Origin: Adiantum capillus-veneris
Taxonomy: Eukaryota > Streptophyta > Polypodiopsida > Polypodiales > Pteridaceae
NCBI GenBank assembly: GCA_014529385.2
Contig: CM043970.1
Location: 42,789,279-42,853,278 of the forward strand
Direction of reading: 5' to 3'
DNA length: 64,000 nt
The notes beneath the pieces are model-generated. The model was given only the letters and a program-made list of their open reading frames with translations. It ran no database searches and was not told the DNA's origin. The translations under genes were made by a program, and so were the position numbers. Of the stretch, positions 20,987 through 31,844 are shown in pieces (the first letter of the stretch is position 1; every line of letters begins with the position of its first letter).

Positions 20987-23153
20987 CACATTTTCACCCT
21001 CACCCTCGTGAAAACAAAAAATTGATTTCTACTCATTGGTTACTTTTATTATATTATTTACTTGCATACCTTTTCCTCTTTCACCCAAAATAATTCAAGG
21101 AGGGACCATATCATATGATTCCAATATCTTTCCATATCCATAACTCCTCCATATTTTTATTATTATTTTTACTCATTATTCTAACACCATGTGCTCATTG
21201 TGAGCTAAAGTCCATGAATAGTCCATACACTAGTCCCACCATGTATATATTTCTTTATTCACCAATAATCCTCCTCCATGCATGGGTCAAGGGCAACTTG
21301 GATGCTTTGTATTATAATATGACAAAGGAGGGGCTCACTCTTGGATGCATTGTACAAATTCAACAAAGGAGGGGGCCACTAAAAGACTTTTGCAGGCATA
21401 AAAAACAGGCTTTTTGGTGAGAATTTTGGCACCTATCTCCACTCTGAATTTGGAGCGGTGGTCAAAAGAGAAACTGTATCCCACGCTCTGAATAATCACC
21501 TCAAATTTTTTCATGATTTTTGGAGCTACCAGCGGTGAGCTATGATTTTTTGGTTGGACCCCAGTCTGCCCACTTTTCTCACAAGTAGCCCTTAGTCTTC
21601 TCTCACCCTTCCACACACCTACTCACTCTTACACATCCCTCCCTCTCCTTCCCTCACTCAAACCTGCAATTTCCATGGCTTCTCCCACCCTCTTCACCAT
21701 TACCCTTCTCTCTCATCCCTATAGTTCTTTTATGAACCTCTACATACATACACCCTCTCCATGTCTCTCTCTATTGCTTCTATGTTACAATTTCATTTAC
21801 CCCTCCTAAAAATATCTAAAATTCAGCATCTTAACCATGATAACTTCTGAAAATTGAGGATTTTTCATCAACAAATCCTCTTTTCATTGTGGTGGTCAAC
21901 CGTGGCGGCGGCGTAAAGAAGCGAAAAAGAAGAAGACCAGCGGTCATTTTTTTCACAATCTACACAAGGGTGAGTTCAAGCTTCTTCAAAGCTTCACCAT
22001 CTCAATGATTCTCTTTTAATTCACCCCTCTTCCTTCAACAAATCAACTCATCCTACCCATTGTAAATGTATCACTAACAATTCTAGTGATTATTACAACT
22101 AACAACTAACTTCTCTTGTAAAAATGCACCCACACTATCAACATATGGAGTAGGCAACCGCACAAGTAAACCAAATTCACTCACTCCCATGGAAGTTTCT
22201 CTCCTTTCACCACATCAATAATTCTCTTACTTGAGCCCACATCCATGTGACTCAAGAGAAAAGAGAGACCCCATTCTCATTTGAAATTCATAAAAATTCA
22301 TAATCCTTGATCTTTCCTAATAAAATTGATTAGGCTTAATCCTAATCAAGGCTTCTAAAACCTATAAATAGAACCCATTCCTCCTTGTAAAAGACATCAC
22401 TATACCATTGCACACTAGATGGAGAGTAGCACACGCCAGTTCTATCTTGGTTGTAAAGAGAGAGTAAGCTTTCTATACACCATCACTTTGGTGCATAGAA
22501 AAACTTGAGCTAGTTTGAGTGAGTGCGAGTAGAAGATATTCTTCCTACCATTGTTGTATCTACCCCAACATCAATGAATTCGTAGTTTTGGGTGCAATTC
22601 ATGTCCAAAGGCTCATGCTTCTCCTCCAATTTGGCTTGGCAAACTCATTCAGGTTCATAAGGTGACTTGTTTCATTGAAGGTTGTTGTTTTGTTACTTGT
22701 GATTCATTGGCTATTGTTTGGCTACCATTGTAAGAGGGTGGATGGTGAGAGGGCTCCCATAACCCTAAGACAATGTGCTAGTGATGCTATAACCAAATCT
22801 TGTCACTTGATTCCGCAAGCTCTAAGTTCCTTTTTGTGCAAAATATAAAGTTGAATCTAAGTTGTACACCATCTCTCTCTCTCTCTCTCTCGTGTTTTAG
22901 TGTGTGAGAGTGTTCCATTGGTGTTAGGGTTAGTGTAAATTCCTTGCTTGTTTGTGGGTTGCTCTAATGATTCTCCTCTTTTGCGTCCTAGTTCGCTCTT
23001 AAACTAGGTGGTGCCCCTTGTGTAGTTGGGATTTGGCTGTGGGTTTGTTGTTTTGGTTTGTGTTGTGTTGTGCCCCAGCCCCATTGAGCAGCACGAGAGC
23101 CTTGAAGGGTGTCTAGAGGTTGCTCTTCTTGTTGCCCGCCCCGGACCGCCTCA
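20987..23153 (+). repeat. 3' LTR of the Tat-like element, second part
   Basis: This resumes exactly where the first part stopped, after the second copy of actcc (20982-20986), and runs to CCGCCTCA at 23151-23153. It carries the same TATA box (22363-22372) and (CT)n tract as the 5' LTR. Confidence 0.92.
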
Positions 23154-23191
23154 GTGCTTAATATATACTCATTCTTACCACACAATTATTG

Positions 23192-23193
<2 letters not shown>

Positions 23194-23242
<49 letters not shown>
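23194..23242. repeat. (CT)n microsatellite
   Basis: This is an uninterrupted run of about 24 CT units just outside the Tat element, followed by a short CA-rich tail. Confidence 0.95.
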
Positions 23243-23246
<4 letters not shown>

Positions 23247-23753
23247 CACACACAGAGACACACATAGACCCATATCACAAGAACATTGGCCACTCTCATA
23301 TGATTACCCACCTTCCTATAGTTGCAAGCGCCTCTCTACCTTCTACGTGCTTTAATATGCAACGAGTGATCATACGAAAAGATTGTCACGTTGAACAATT
23401 TCTATGACAAATGATTGCTTGTGTTTGTAATTATCATTATTGAATTTTTCGTTATATGTGGAAGACATTAGATCCTCATAATTAATGTTCTACAGAGCTT
23501 TGAAGATTCACAGAAGGTACTCCTAACTCGAGTGCTAAATGTATCGGCGCGTCCCCAACTGCATGCACATCATCGCCACCTTGCAAAAGATCGAAGCAAG
23601 AGCTTCATAGGCCTCACAAGCCTGTTGCACGCACATTGTTTCATTTGAACGACTTGGTGAACTCTACACGTGAGCCTTCACTATTGCAAAAGCGTGTTTG
23701 TTTGAGAGCCATTTTATGAACTCGTAGAGGTGTTTGTTTATGTTGCTATCTTT

Positions 23754-25480
23754 TGGATTATATAGGCAAGGAAGCCGTGGAGGAGCTCATTGATGTCAAG
23801 AAGGAAGCATATGTTGAAACGGCTGTTCTGCCTAATGTGTTGAACGAGGCAAGACCTCTTCATATTGAGCCTTTGTCTATTGAGCCTCCCCTGCCACTGC
23901 AAGCAACAATTGTCCCAAACCCTATTGAGAACATAACACTTATTACTGCTTATGACCCAAGTCCCCTTGAAATCGAGCCTTCTATTCAATCTTTTGGCCT
24001 ATATGAAGTGGGTGAATCATCTCAACTAGATAGCGAGGGTATCAATCTTAGCATTGTTCCATTTGCTCAAAGTCTTCTCCCACAATTCTTGATTACTGAT
24101 ATCTCTGACTGAAGCCCACAATTCTGTATTGAGGGCAAGATATTGAATCTAAATGGCACCTACAAGGTTGGCCTTGACCAACTGAAATACAATCGTTACT
24201 TATTAAATATCCTTGGTATTTGGTTTGTTCCACCTCCTCAAGAGTCATCATAACAAAGTTGTTGTTATAACAATTCCTTGAAGGTCGACTTGGTTGATGA
24301 AGAGTGCACCGACACTACTACGGTGGTGGTCAATGATCCATACATAGAGCCCTACGTCGACAAGCTCCACCTACGTGACTTTGTTCACATTGATAGCCCA
24401 GTTGTCACGCGCAAAAATAGGGCAAATGGGGGGTTAGCACTGTATTCTTTGTACATTAATGCTACAACTACTGTAAGCCCAGGAGAACATTTCCCAGTGT
24501 CTGACCTTCACCCCTGATTGTAACATACGTGCATTTCTTGATGACGTAAGTGCACATCAATCTTCAAGTGGACATTCTCAATTGAGCACACTTGCTTTTG
24601 TTATTTCACAAAAGCACAACTCATAGTCAAGATTTGTGGATCTATTGGTGACCTTTTGATTGCAGATGGTCCTCTCCCATCAAATAGGGCATTTGTAATA
24701 ATTCACGTATCTTGCTTATTGTTTTCTAATCCTTTATTATAGATTTGAAATCTTCCATGATTCATTCGTGCTCTTTTTTATTTAGTTTCCATATTGAATC
24801 TTCTCTTGTAGCTGAGTTTTGTGAACTCTCGCAAAGATGACTGCCAACAATTGCTTCAAGAGATGGTTGTTGATGGCCCTATAATGTGTGTTGCAAGAAA
24901 CATTGGTGCATTCCTTGGCAAACCCAACACCTTGTCGATATTGATGCTACAATTCTAGTGCTAGTTTGTAGTGCGCACCTCAGAAAGGAGCTTGCTACTG
25001 TGTTTCAAGTTCAAACCAAAAATTTGGGCTACAACCATGAGGTGTCCTCACATAAGATAAAGTGATATATTACAAGTGACTTCTCCCATTTTCTTACATG
25101 GTTACCTTGTGCAGGTTGTTGGCACACTTTGGTTCTTCAACTTCAATAGTGTGCTATTGGAGAAGCATTGTTGAAATTGTAAATCCGCAAAAGTGTATAG
25201 ACTTAGGCAAGCACCTTATTGTGGATCTTGCAATAACAACACCACAATAATCACAACACCAAAGTTGGAAGCACGTATTGAAACAAAAGACAAAAAGCTT
25301 CTTGATGTGCAGGTCATTGGTGCAGCAATGGATTTAGTCCTTGCATTGGATTAAACCTTCAACCAAATTTACATTGAGTCTGTTTCTGAGGCAAGAGATA
25401 CCTTTGCAACAAACTCACGGTTTGGCCGCTTCAAAATCAATGCGAGTGGCCACGTAGTGGCGTATCAAGCTGAACCTTAG
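23754..25480 (+). pseudogene. Decayed RPA70-like single-strand DNA binding protein
   Basis: Frames broken by several stops read like the large subunit of replication protein A. Around 24100-24200 the text after FLITDISD resembles the start of DNA-binding domain A (SPQFCIEGKIL). At 24278-24420 a stretch of the form K-V-D-L-V-D-E then Y-V-D-K-L-H-L-R-D-F-V-H-I matches the end of that OB fold. Near 24870, DGPIMCVARNIGAFLGKPN resembles the start of domain B. At 25169-25228 a zinc ribbon with spacing C-x2-C-x13-C-x2-C (its second half YCGSCN) precedes LLDVQVIGAAMDLV, as in domain C. RPA-like proteins are carried by many plant Helitrons, and a Helitron lies just downstream, so I infer it belonged to that element. 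Stops at 24109-24111, 25172-25174 and others show decay; some gaps could be introns. Confidence 0.55.
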
Positions 25481-25669
25481 TGTTATGAATGTTCACCTAT
25501 CATTATTAGTTGTTCTTAAGTTTGCCTGCTTGTTCCAACTACATCCTCAGATGAAAGCGACACTTCCATCCTCTACTTCTTTGTAACATTCTTTTGCACG
25601 CTTTTGGTTGTGATTCTAAGTATTGTCCACTTCCTCCCTGCATTGAGAATTCAAAAGATTTCTCTATTT

Positions 25670-25673
<4 letters not shown>

Positions 25674-25713
<40 letters not shown>
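25674..25713. repeat. (CT)n microsatellite
   Basis: About 20 uninterrupted CT units lie downstream of the RPA-like remnant. Translated Leu-Ser frames through it are artefacts. Confidence 0.95.
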
Positions 25714-25717
<4 letters not shown>

Positions 25718-25830
25718 ACATGCAAAACAATGGACACTCCCTCTCTTCCTCTCTCTATACCATTCTTTATGTGTGTTGTTCAATGTTGTCACCTATATTT
25801 GCATTAATAATTTGACTAGTTTGTTCCTCT

Positions 25831-25835
<5 letters not shown>

Positions 25836-25924
<89 letters not shown>
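25836..25924. repeat. Compound (CT)n(CA)n microsatellite
   Basis: About 27 CT units pass directly into about 17 CA units, then into degenerate CA/TACA DNA to about 26000. Confidence 0.95.
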
Positions 25925-25929
<5 letters not shown>

Positions 25930-26042
25930 AAATACACACATCCATACATGCATACATATGTGTGCACACACATACACATAGAAACAAACAAACACACACA
26001 TAATTTTTGATAGCCATATGTGGGTACATACTGGTGGGTTCA

Positions 26043-26250
26043 TGGTTTTATTGCGCGGAATATTTGTAGATCCCGATTGAAGCCTCGGCTAACCCATGTG
26101 TGGGCGCCAGCCACAAACACTCCCCAAAACTCTTAAATGGAATCGAACTCAGATGGACGCCCACATAACTCCAATCAGATAAAAAACACTCCGTCCGCGG
26201 CATATAAAAAAACACTTCTGCATCAACTTGTGCACGTAGCACTTAATCCC
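26043..26250 (-). mobile_element. Possible tRNA-derived SINE
   Basis: On the minus strand a B-box-like gagttcgattcc (26145-26134) follows an A-box-like region (near 26230-26215). It is followed by gggttagccgaggcttcaa and a short 3' tail. The layout and length of about 200 bases resemble plant tRNA-derived SINEs. No target duplication or second copy was found, so this is tentative. Confidence 0.35.
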
Positions 26251-26331
26251 AACCCGCCCTTTCTTCAATGTCTTTCTGCACCAGCTTGTGCGCGCAACAC
26301 TTAATCCTAGCCCGCCCTTTCTTCGATTTCT
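26216..26331. repeat. 58-bp tandem duplication
   Basis: Two adjacent copies of a 58-base unit beginning ttctgca(t/c)ca and containing cttaatcc and cgccctttcttc differ at about eight positions. A partial third start follows at 26332. It adjoins or overlaps the head of the SINE-like sequence. Confidence 0.8.
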
Positions 26332-26468
26332 TTCTGCCTCACTTGACGTGTCTGCCTTCGCTCGGATAAAATGTTTTTTTTAATAATTTTTTTCCCAACA
26401 CTTTTGTCGGCATCTACTCAAGATTCGCCTTAATTCAGATTTTTCTAAAATCGTAAGGACATAATTAT

Positions 26469-27039
26469 TTGAGTATTCCAAAAGAGATAGACGTTGACAT
26501 GATATTTATGCAGACACATCTTTTTAATCAGCAATTGTTTACAACACTCCACAGTATATTGCAAACAAACTTAAGTTTTGAATCATTTAGGCTTATCATG
26601 TCACAATTCCTGTTTCAAAACTATTTAACGAATTTTGTCACGCACTCTTCAGCTTCATTGTTCTTTGGATCACAATTGGAGTCATCAAGTGAAAGAGCTG
26701 CACAGTTGAATGCTTTTTACAAAACTTGCAAAACATCAATGAGTCTCATAATGGAAGTCATCAATATTTTTGCTCACAAATTTAAAAAAAACACTTGTCG
26801 TAATCCTTCATAATGTTACAAGTGGACAAAACAAACAACAAGTAGTCGGGAAATCAATTCAACAATTTAAAAAAGGACTTCTAATTACAGATGCATCTAT
26901 TATGGGCTTAATCCATCATGCTTTCACAACTTCGCAGTCACATTGTAAGCTTGTCCATTGGACAATCAAAGAGTGTGATGCATTAACCCACTTGTGGAGA
27001 GAGAACATGGATAAACCAGCTACTCAAATCGCGAATTGA
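26469..27039 (+). pseudogene. Unrecognised frames upstream of Helitron Rep
   Basis: Two overlapping plus-strand frames (26469-26813, 26770-27039) run toward the Helitron coding region. The second includes LLITDASIMGLIHHAF and CDALTHLWREN. They may be the N-terminal part of the Helitron polyprotein ahead of its zinc finger, but I recognise no domain. Codon content looks coding-like, and the frame appears to shift around 26800. Confidence 0.3.
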
Positions 27040-27112
27040 TTTATTGAAAAGCAACCACTTTGTGTCCATGCAGTGACTCTGCAATTACAACAAGCGACTA
27101 AGACATACAAAG

Positions 27113-28278
27113 TTGACAAAGACTGTCTCATTGAAGCAACATCCTTTCATTCATCCACAACAAAGATCCAAGATTGTAAACAAATTTCTCAAGAGGTTGA
27201 ATGACCCACCTACATATCCATGTGAAAAATGTGGCCGATTGTTTTTCCACTCACAAGTCACACAATTCTCTCCTCCAATGTGCTTACATAGTGGAGGTAG
27301 GAAGCGAAAAAGATGTTTCTCTCTATTCTGTTGCCGTGCATGCAAGCGCAAAACAAACAAATCCAAGGTACCGTTTGAGAGCTTGCATAGATTAGGCTTT
27401 AACTAGCCTCTGATACCAATCATGCAACTTAACAATATCAAAGCGCGCCTGGTCTCTATTCGCATACCATTTGCAAAGATTCGAGAACTAACTTATGATG
27501 GCCAATATGGTTTGCAAGGGAGTGTGGTTTATGTTCTTGCAAATATCGAAAAAACACAACAAGTTCTTCCTCTCTTTATCCAGGATGAGGCTTCAGTCTT
27601 TGTAGGCCTCAAACGCAAGCTTGAGTACACACATTGCTACTTATCGGGGCTTGTTAGACCGTTATTGACACTGAAGGCCACACATGTTGTTCTTAATAGC
27701 TCTCTATATAAAAAGGAAAACTTAACCATAAATGATAAATGGCTTGCACACTTTCGAGAAATCTCACACTCATCACTTTCGTGGGCACAAGCACATATGA
27801 GATGGAGGACGAGGAAAGTATTGACACTGATGTTCTGCTACACAGCATCACTATTGCTGAGCAAGTTGTTAATTATACCGATAAAATTTTGCATGTCGCA
27901 CCATCAGAGGGGAACACTCCACTTGGTTTATTTGTTGATGAGTTTTGTGAGGAGCTTAGTTTTCCTACGATTTGGAAAGCCTAGAAAATACCACCAACAC
28001 GTATCAAAAAATTACCCAATAGTAGCCAAATGGGAGCTAATGCACAAATTTTAAATCAGTGAAATCATGACATAGAAAATACTATCCTCCATTTGGATAC
28101 GCCTTTTGCAAAGCAAAAGTTAAGGGAGCAACCTTGTGTGCTGGAGAGGTTTGTCAAGACACGAACATGGAGAAGGTAGTCTCATCACAACTAGGTTATA
28201 GAGACTTCGAAGCGCTTCGTACCTCCCCGGATAATAAAGAAAAATATTAAAAAAAAAGTTTTTGGTATGATTCGACAA
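27113..28278 (+). pseudogene. Helitron zinc finger, DUF6570-like domain and start of Rep
   Basis: The frame opens with a cysteine cluster (CEKCGRLF, later CCRACKRK) typical of the segment ahead of DUF6570 in Helitron proteins. A single in-frame TAG at 27404-27406 interrupts it. It then reads SIRIPFAKIRELTYDGQYG and VRPLLTLKATHVVLNSSLYK, matching the DUF6570 pattern. Around 27880-27984 a shifted frame gives VAPSEGNTPLGLFVDEF and ELSFPTI, the conserved lead-in to the Helitron-like N (Rep) domain. It shifts back for GKPRKYH and WELMHK. After 28060 the frame is poor but residues such as FEALRTSP are still readable up to the hAT insertion, which splits an arginine/glutamine-rich position that resumes at 31845. 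Confidence 0.8.
28271..28278. repeat. hAT-1 target-site duplication, left
   Basis: The sequence ttcgacaa is repeated exactly at 31837-31844 on the other side of hAT-1. Eight bases is the hAT standard. Confidence 0.92.
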
Positions 28279-31200
28279 CAAGGTAGTTAAATACCTAGTG
28301 TTCGGTACGTAAGGTACGTAGTACATAATGGATTAAGTTTTTAGGTACGTAAAAATTTGTCCTTTTTTTAACAAAGCGTAAAACAGGGGGAACTTCATAC
28401 ATTTACTTATGCATTCACCAAGACTTCAAATAAAGACTAGCAAATCAACACTACACCGTTACAAATGACAAAAACTAAAGTCCACGACTCTAACCGACGA
28501 CTCTAACCGAACAATGAAAACGCAAAGCTGAGATTAGCTAACCATTGATCAATTACAAACAAATAGTATCAGATGTTTGCTGCCATGGTCACAAAACTAA
28601 GAGCATCAAAATAAATACATAGTGAATCATGAAAATGATAAATCCAAGACTGAAGTCTGAAGTCCTAACTCCAATAACTAGTAAGCACTAAAAACCGCAC
28701 ACTCAGCACTGCACTCAAAAGCAATCATCATCATCAGAGGACGATGAAGATGATGAGGAGGACATCTCTGCCTCTGTGAGGACATTGCCCTCATCATCAT
28801 ACTCTAGCCCTGTAAATCTTGGGTCCCCTGGTGTGTTTGCATCATCCTCATGTGGATCACCTTGCTCTGAAGTCTGGAGGAGACGAACAGTCGGGTTCAC
28901 TCGAACTCGAGGTCTGCGTACTGGAAGCTTCCCAATCCGAATGCTCTCTCTCCGTGCGATGTCAGGATCTGCAGCCTCCTACTGGAGAGGGATGCTCAAG
29001 GCCCGAGCGCGTGACTTGGTGACTCGCCTATCCACACTCTCCAACTCTCTGTGAAGATCTCGTAGTATCTCCTTCTGCTCGTCTCTGATACGAGTATCTA
29101 TCTCCTCTACTGTAGGGTCTGGAACCATCTTCACCTCCGTAGAATCCACCTGCACCAACATTGATAAAAATCCATAAAGATTTAAAGATACTTCAAGTCG
29201 TTCAAACTAGTCTATATACAAGCCTTTAGCGGACTGAAGCATGGAACAAAGTTCAAACCTGCTTGGGATTTTCCAAAGCATGGAAAGAGCGCACTAGCCT
29301 CATGTTCGCTCGATAGTACACCAACTTCTCTAGCTGGGTCGTGCTCAATTTGTTCCTGATCTTCGTGTGCACCAAGGAATATGCACTCCAATTGCTCTCA
29401 CAAGCGCCAGCTGAACAATTATGATGGCAATGTAGTAATGTACACAAGGTGCAAATCTTTGGAGAACAAAAGTGCACAAGGTCAACATTTTAGGCACAAC
29501 TCACAAACATGTTACAACTTTACCTCAGAGAGAATACGTAGAGCTGGCTTGCAAATTTGTGGAAAACCTGAACTTCCATAGTTCTGACACCAACTTAGGG
29601 GAAGCTTGGTAGCCTCGGGTCTCACTGCAACACTCCTCATGAAAGTAGGACCCAAGTTGTTCATGAAGCTTGACATCTCACCATCTATGAAGTTGCTCAT
29701 CCTCGCTAAACATGAGATTGAGGTACTCCGAATGAAGGATCGGCAAGGCCATGTTTCCAAAAAACTCGGGCTTCTTGTAGAAGGGATGGAGTATAGCCGC
29801 CATCCCATGAATGGGACGACGCATATACTACCATTGACTATCTACAATAGCCAGAATTTCGTTCCGTCTGCAAGTTCAAAAAGAACATTCATTGAATCTG
29901 AGATTGGCAGATTGCCTAGCATTCTATTTCAGAAAAAGCAAGGTAAGCAACCTAATGAACCAATGATTCTTACCGCTCTAGAGGTAGTGTTCTGCTACTC
30001 CCAACGTGTCCTCTCATCTGCATGAAAAGGTGAAATACTAGAGCAAGGGTAGATCCCTCCATATCTGTCAGGCGCAAGATAACAAAGAGTGGTTGAAGAG
30101 CCACGGCAAAGTTATGCACCTCTGTCCAGAAAGCTTCATCTAGAACCTTCCTCTGAATGGCCTTGGTAAGCTCCTGTCCTGCATGGCGCATTAGGCACCA
30201 CGTTGGATCCACAACAGTTTGCAAAAGTGGGTCCCTCAGCCTGTACAATCTTTGCAGAACAAGGCACATGTATGCAAACCTGGTCTTCGAGGGCGCACCA
30301 TATCCAATGCGTTGTGGCTCCTGAAGATCGCTAGATCTTGGTGCTTCTTGCGGAAAAAAGTGCTAACCCTCGTTGCCTCAGACACAATAGGCTGAATCCA
30401 TGGCAATTTTCCTATGTCCTCCATGAGTAAGTCTAGGCAATGGGGCGGCAAATGGAGTCCACACAATGCAAGGGAAATCCCTCTCTACCATATCACCCAT
30501 GGCCTTGCAATTGCTAGCATTGTCGATAACAACGTGCAAGTAGCCAAACAATGTACATTGAAATAGTAGAGGTAGAACAAAAAACACAAGGAGAAGAGAT
30601 GCCAGCAGCAAGATGGGGAGATTGAATTTACCTGCACTATATTCTCCTTTACCACCTCAAGAATGTCCTAACGAATATGTTTGTAGATGAACTCTGCAGT
30701 GATCTTCTCACCTGCCTTTCCGACATCCACGGCTCTCAAAAAGTACGTACCAAGGCAAGATGAGACTAGATTTTGATGATGTGGCATCTACGTATTCACT
30801 CCATCCTTCAGAAATGATAGAACACCCAAAAGTCTGCCACCCAGCTTTTACTGGAGTGACTGCTCTGTCAATGATCGCTTTCTGCTCATCTAGCATATTT
30901 GTACGCATCTTGTTGTAATCCAAGCCAGTCCACGACTCTGTGGGGCCAACCTGAGAAATGGCTCTGACCATCCTCTTCCATTGATCTGCTCGAAGCACAT
31001 TGAATGCAATATTGCACTCTACAAGAGTGCGACCAATCTCCATCTCTGCTATCTTTTGTCTCTCTTTCACCCAAGACTGAGAGTTTACACGTGAAGGCAA
31101 CGTGGTCTGCCTCGGTGCATTGGTGGGAGCTGTAGACCGTACATCCCCAATGTCATCCTCATCATGCCCTGCTGTAGGAGCTCTTTTCCTACTATTGTCG

Positions 31201-31836
31201 ACACTAGAGGGCACACTAGTCTGAGAGCCAGAACCCATCCCTCCATCTCTTATATTGTCACCAAGGTCCTCAAGTAATGCATCCTGCAAGGCATCCTGTG
31301 AAATCAAAGACCCCCTCGAAGGTGCACTCGATGCTGAGGAGAAATGCTCTCAAATTAGGTTTTCCTTGATTAGAGGTGGAATCTTCTCACATCCATCGCA
31401 ATGATTTGTAGTACCTATCCCTATAAGATGCTTGAGAACACGAGTAATAGTACTTGTCTTGCTTTCCCCACAGTATTTGCACTGCCACTGACGAGTACCC
31501 GACCCTTGCTAACCCGGCGTAGTAACTATTTGGATCACGTGGGTGTGCGTGTCCCACACTGGGTTGGGTTTGCGAGGCATCTTACTAATCACCTGCAAAG
31601 AGAGGAGCACTCACTGGTCAACTGCACCTTGCACAATGCCTGCAGGTTCTAACCAGAAGCACTCAATAATCAGCCGTAGAAGACGTTTTGCGTTAAAAGT
31701 CCCCAGTGCCTGAAATAGGGCTTAAATTTCTTTTATAAGAAAAACATGTATACACTACCTATCCGTACGTATCGTATGGTACGGTACAGTTGTACGGTAC
31801 GGATATGATCCATACGTACGTACGGATGCAACCTTG
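28279..31836 (-). mobile_element. hAT transposon 1, inserted in Helitron Rep
   Basis: This 3558-base element is flanked by the 8-bp duplication ttcgacaa. Its ends are CAAGGTAG and, reversed, CAAGGTTG. Next to both ends the sequence is crowded with gtacg/cgtac words (28300-28350 and 31745-31825), which is typical of subterminal transposase binding sites in hAT elements. The transposase gene lies on the minus strand. Removing the element and one target copy restores the Helitron sequence context. Confidence 0.92.
28715..31580 (-). pseudogene. hAT-1 transposase (BED, DUF659, dimerisation domain)
   Basis: It starts at ATG 31580 (minus). A BED zinc finger follows, with W-Q-C-K-Y-C and LKHLIGIGTTNHC. 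At 31090-30740 is a DUF659-type core (WKRMVRAISQVGPT, then CSIISEGWSEY). A frameshift at about 30745 leads into FLRAVDVGKAGEK. A likely intron starts at GTAAAT near 30630. VVIDNASNCKAMGD and HCLDLLMEDIGKLPW follow. Near 29600-29510 the text W-C-Q-N-Y-G-S-S then ALRILSE precedes the C-terminal dimerisation motif (ACESNWSAYSLVHTKIRNKL, 29415-29360). The tail has an acidic serine run (28760-28720). In-frame stops in the BED exon and at least one frameshift argue that this copy is dead. Confidence 0.85.
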
Positions 31837-31844
31837 TTCGACAA
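31837..31844. repeat. hAT-1 target-site duplication, right
   Basis: This is an exact second copy of ttcgacaa, immediately followed by the resumed Helitron frame. Confidence 0.92.

Larger units (their letters stand above)
6563..23153 (+). mobile_element. Ty3/gypsy Tat-lineage LTR retrotransposon, split by a nested copia
   Basis: Long direct repeats bound a gag-pol region on the plus strand. The left LTR is 6563-9150. The right LTR is 15074-15501 plus 20987-23153, interrupted by a copia element. Both LTRs end in cctca. The coding order is Gag, protease, RT, RNase H, a second RNase H-like domain, then integrase. A second RNase H ahead of integrase is a known mark of the plant Tat lineage (Ogre/Retand and relatives). 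By eye the LTRs differ at roughly 25-30 positions in 2.6 kb, so the insertion is not ancient. Pol carries one in-frame stop and one frameshift, so this copy is probably not autonomous. The bases flanking the two outer ends (aattt and gtgct) do not form a target-site duplication. Confidence 0.93.

Noticed and set aside
25793-26043. Frames rich in Arg-Glu or Cys-Val across 25793-26043
   Set aside because: They are translations of CT/CA repeats.
27405-27420. A primer-binding-site look-alike (cctctgataccaat) as in copia elements
   Set aside because: It lies inside Helitron coding text (P-L-I-P-I-M between the zinc finger and DUF6570) with no LTR beside it, so the match is chance.
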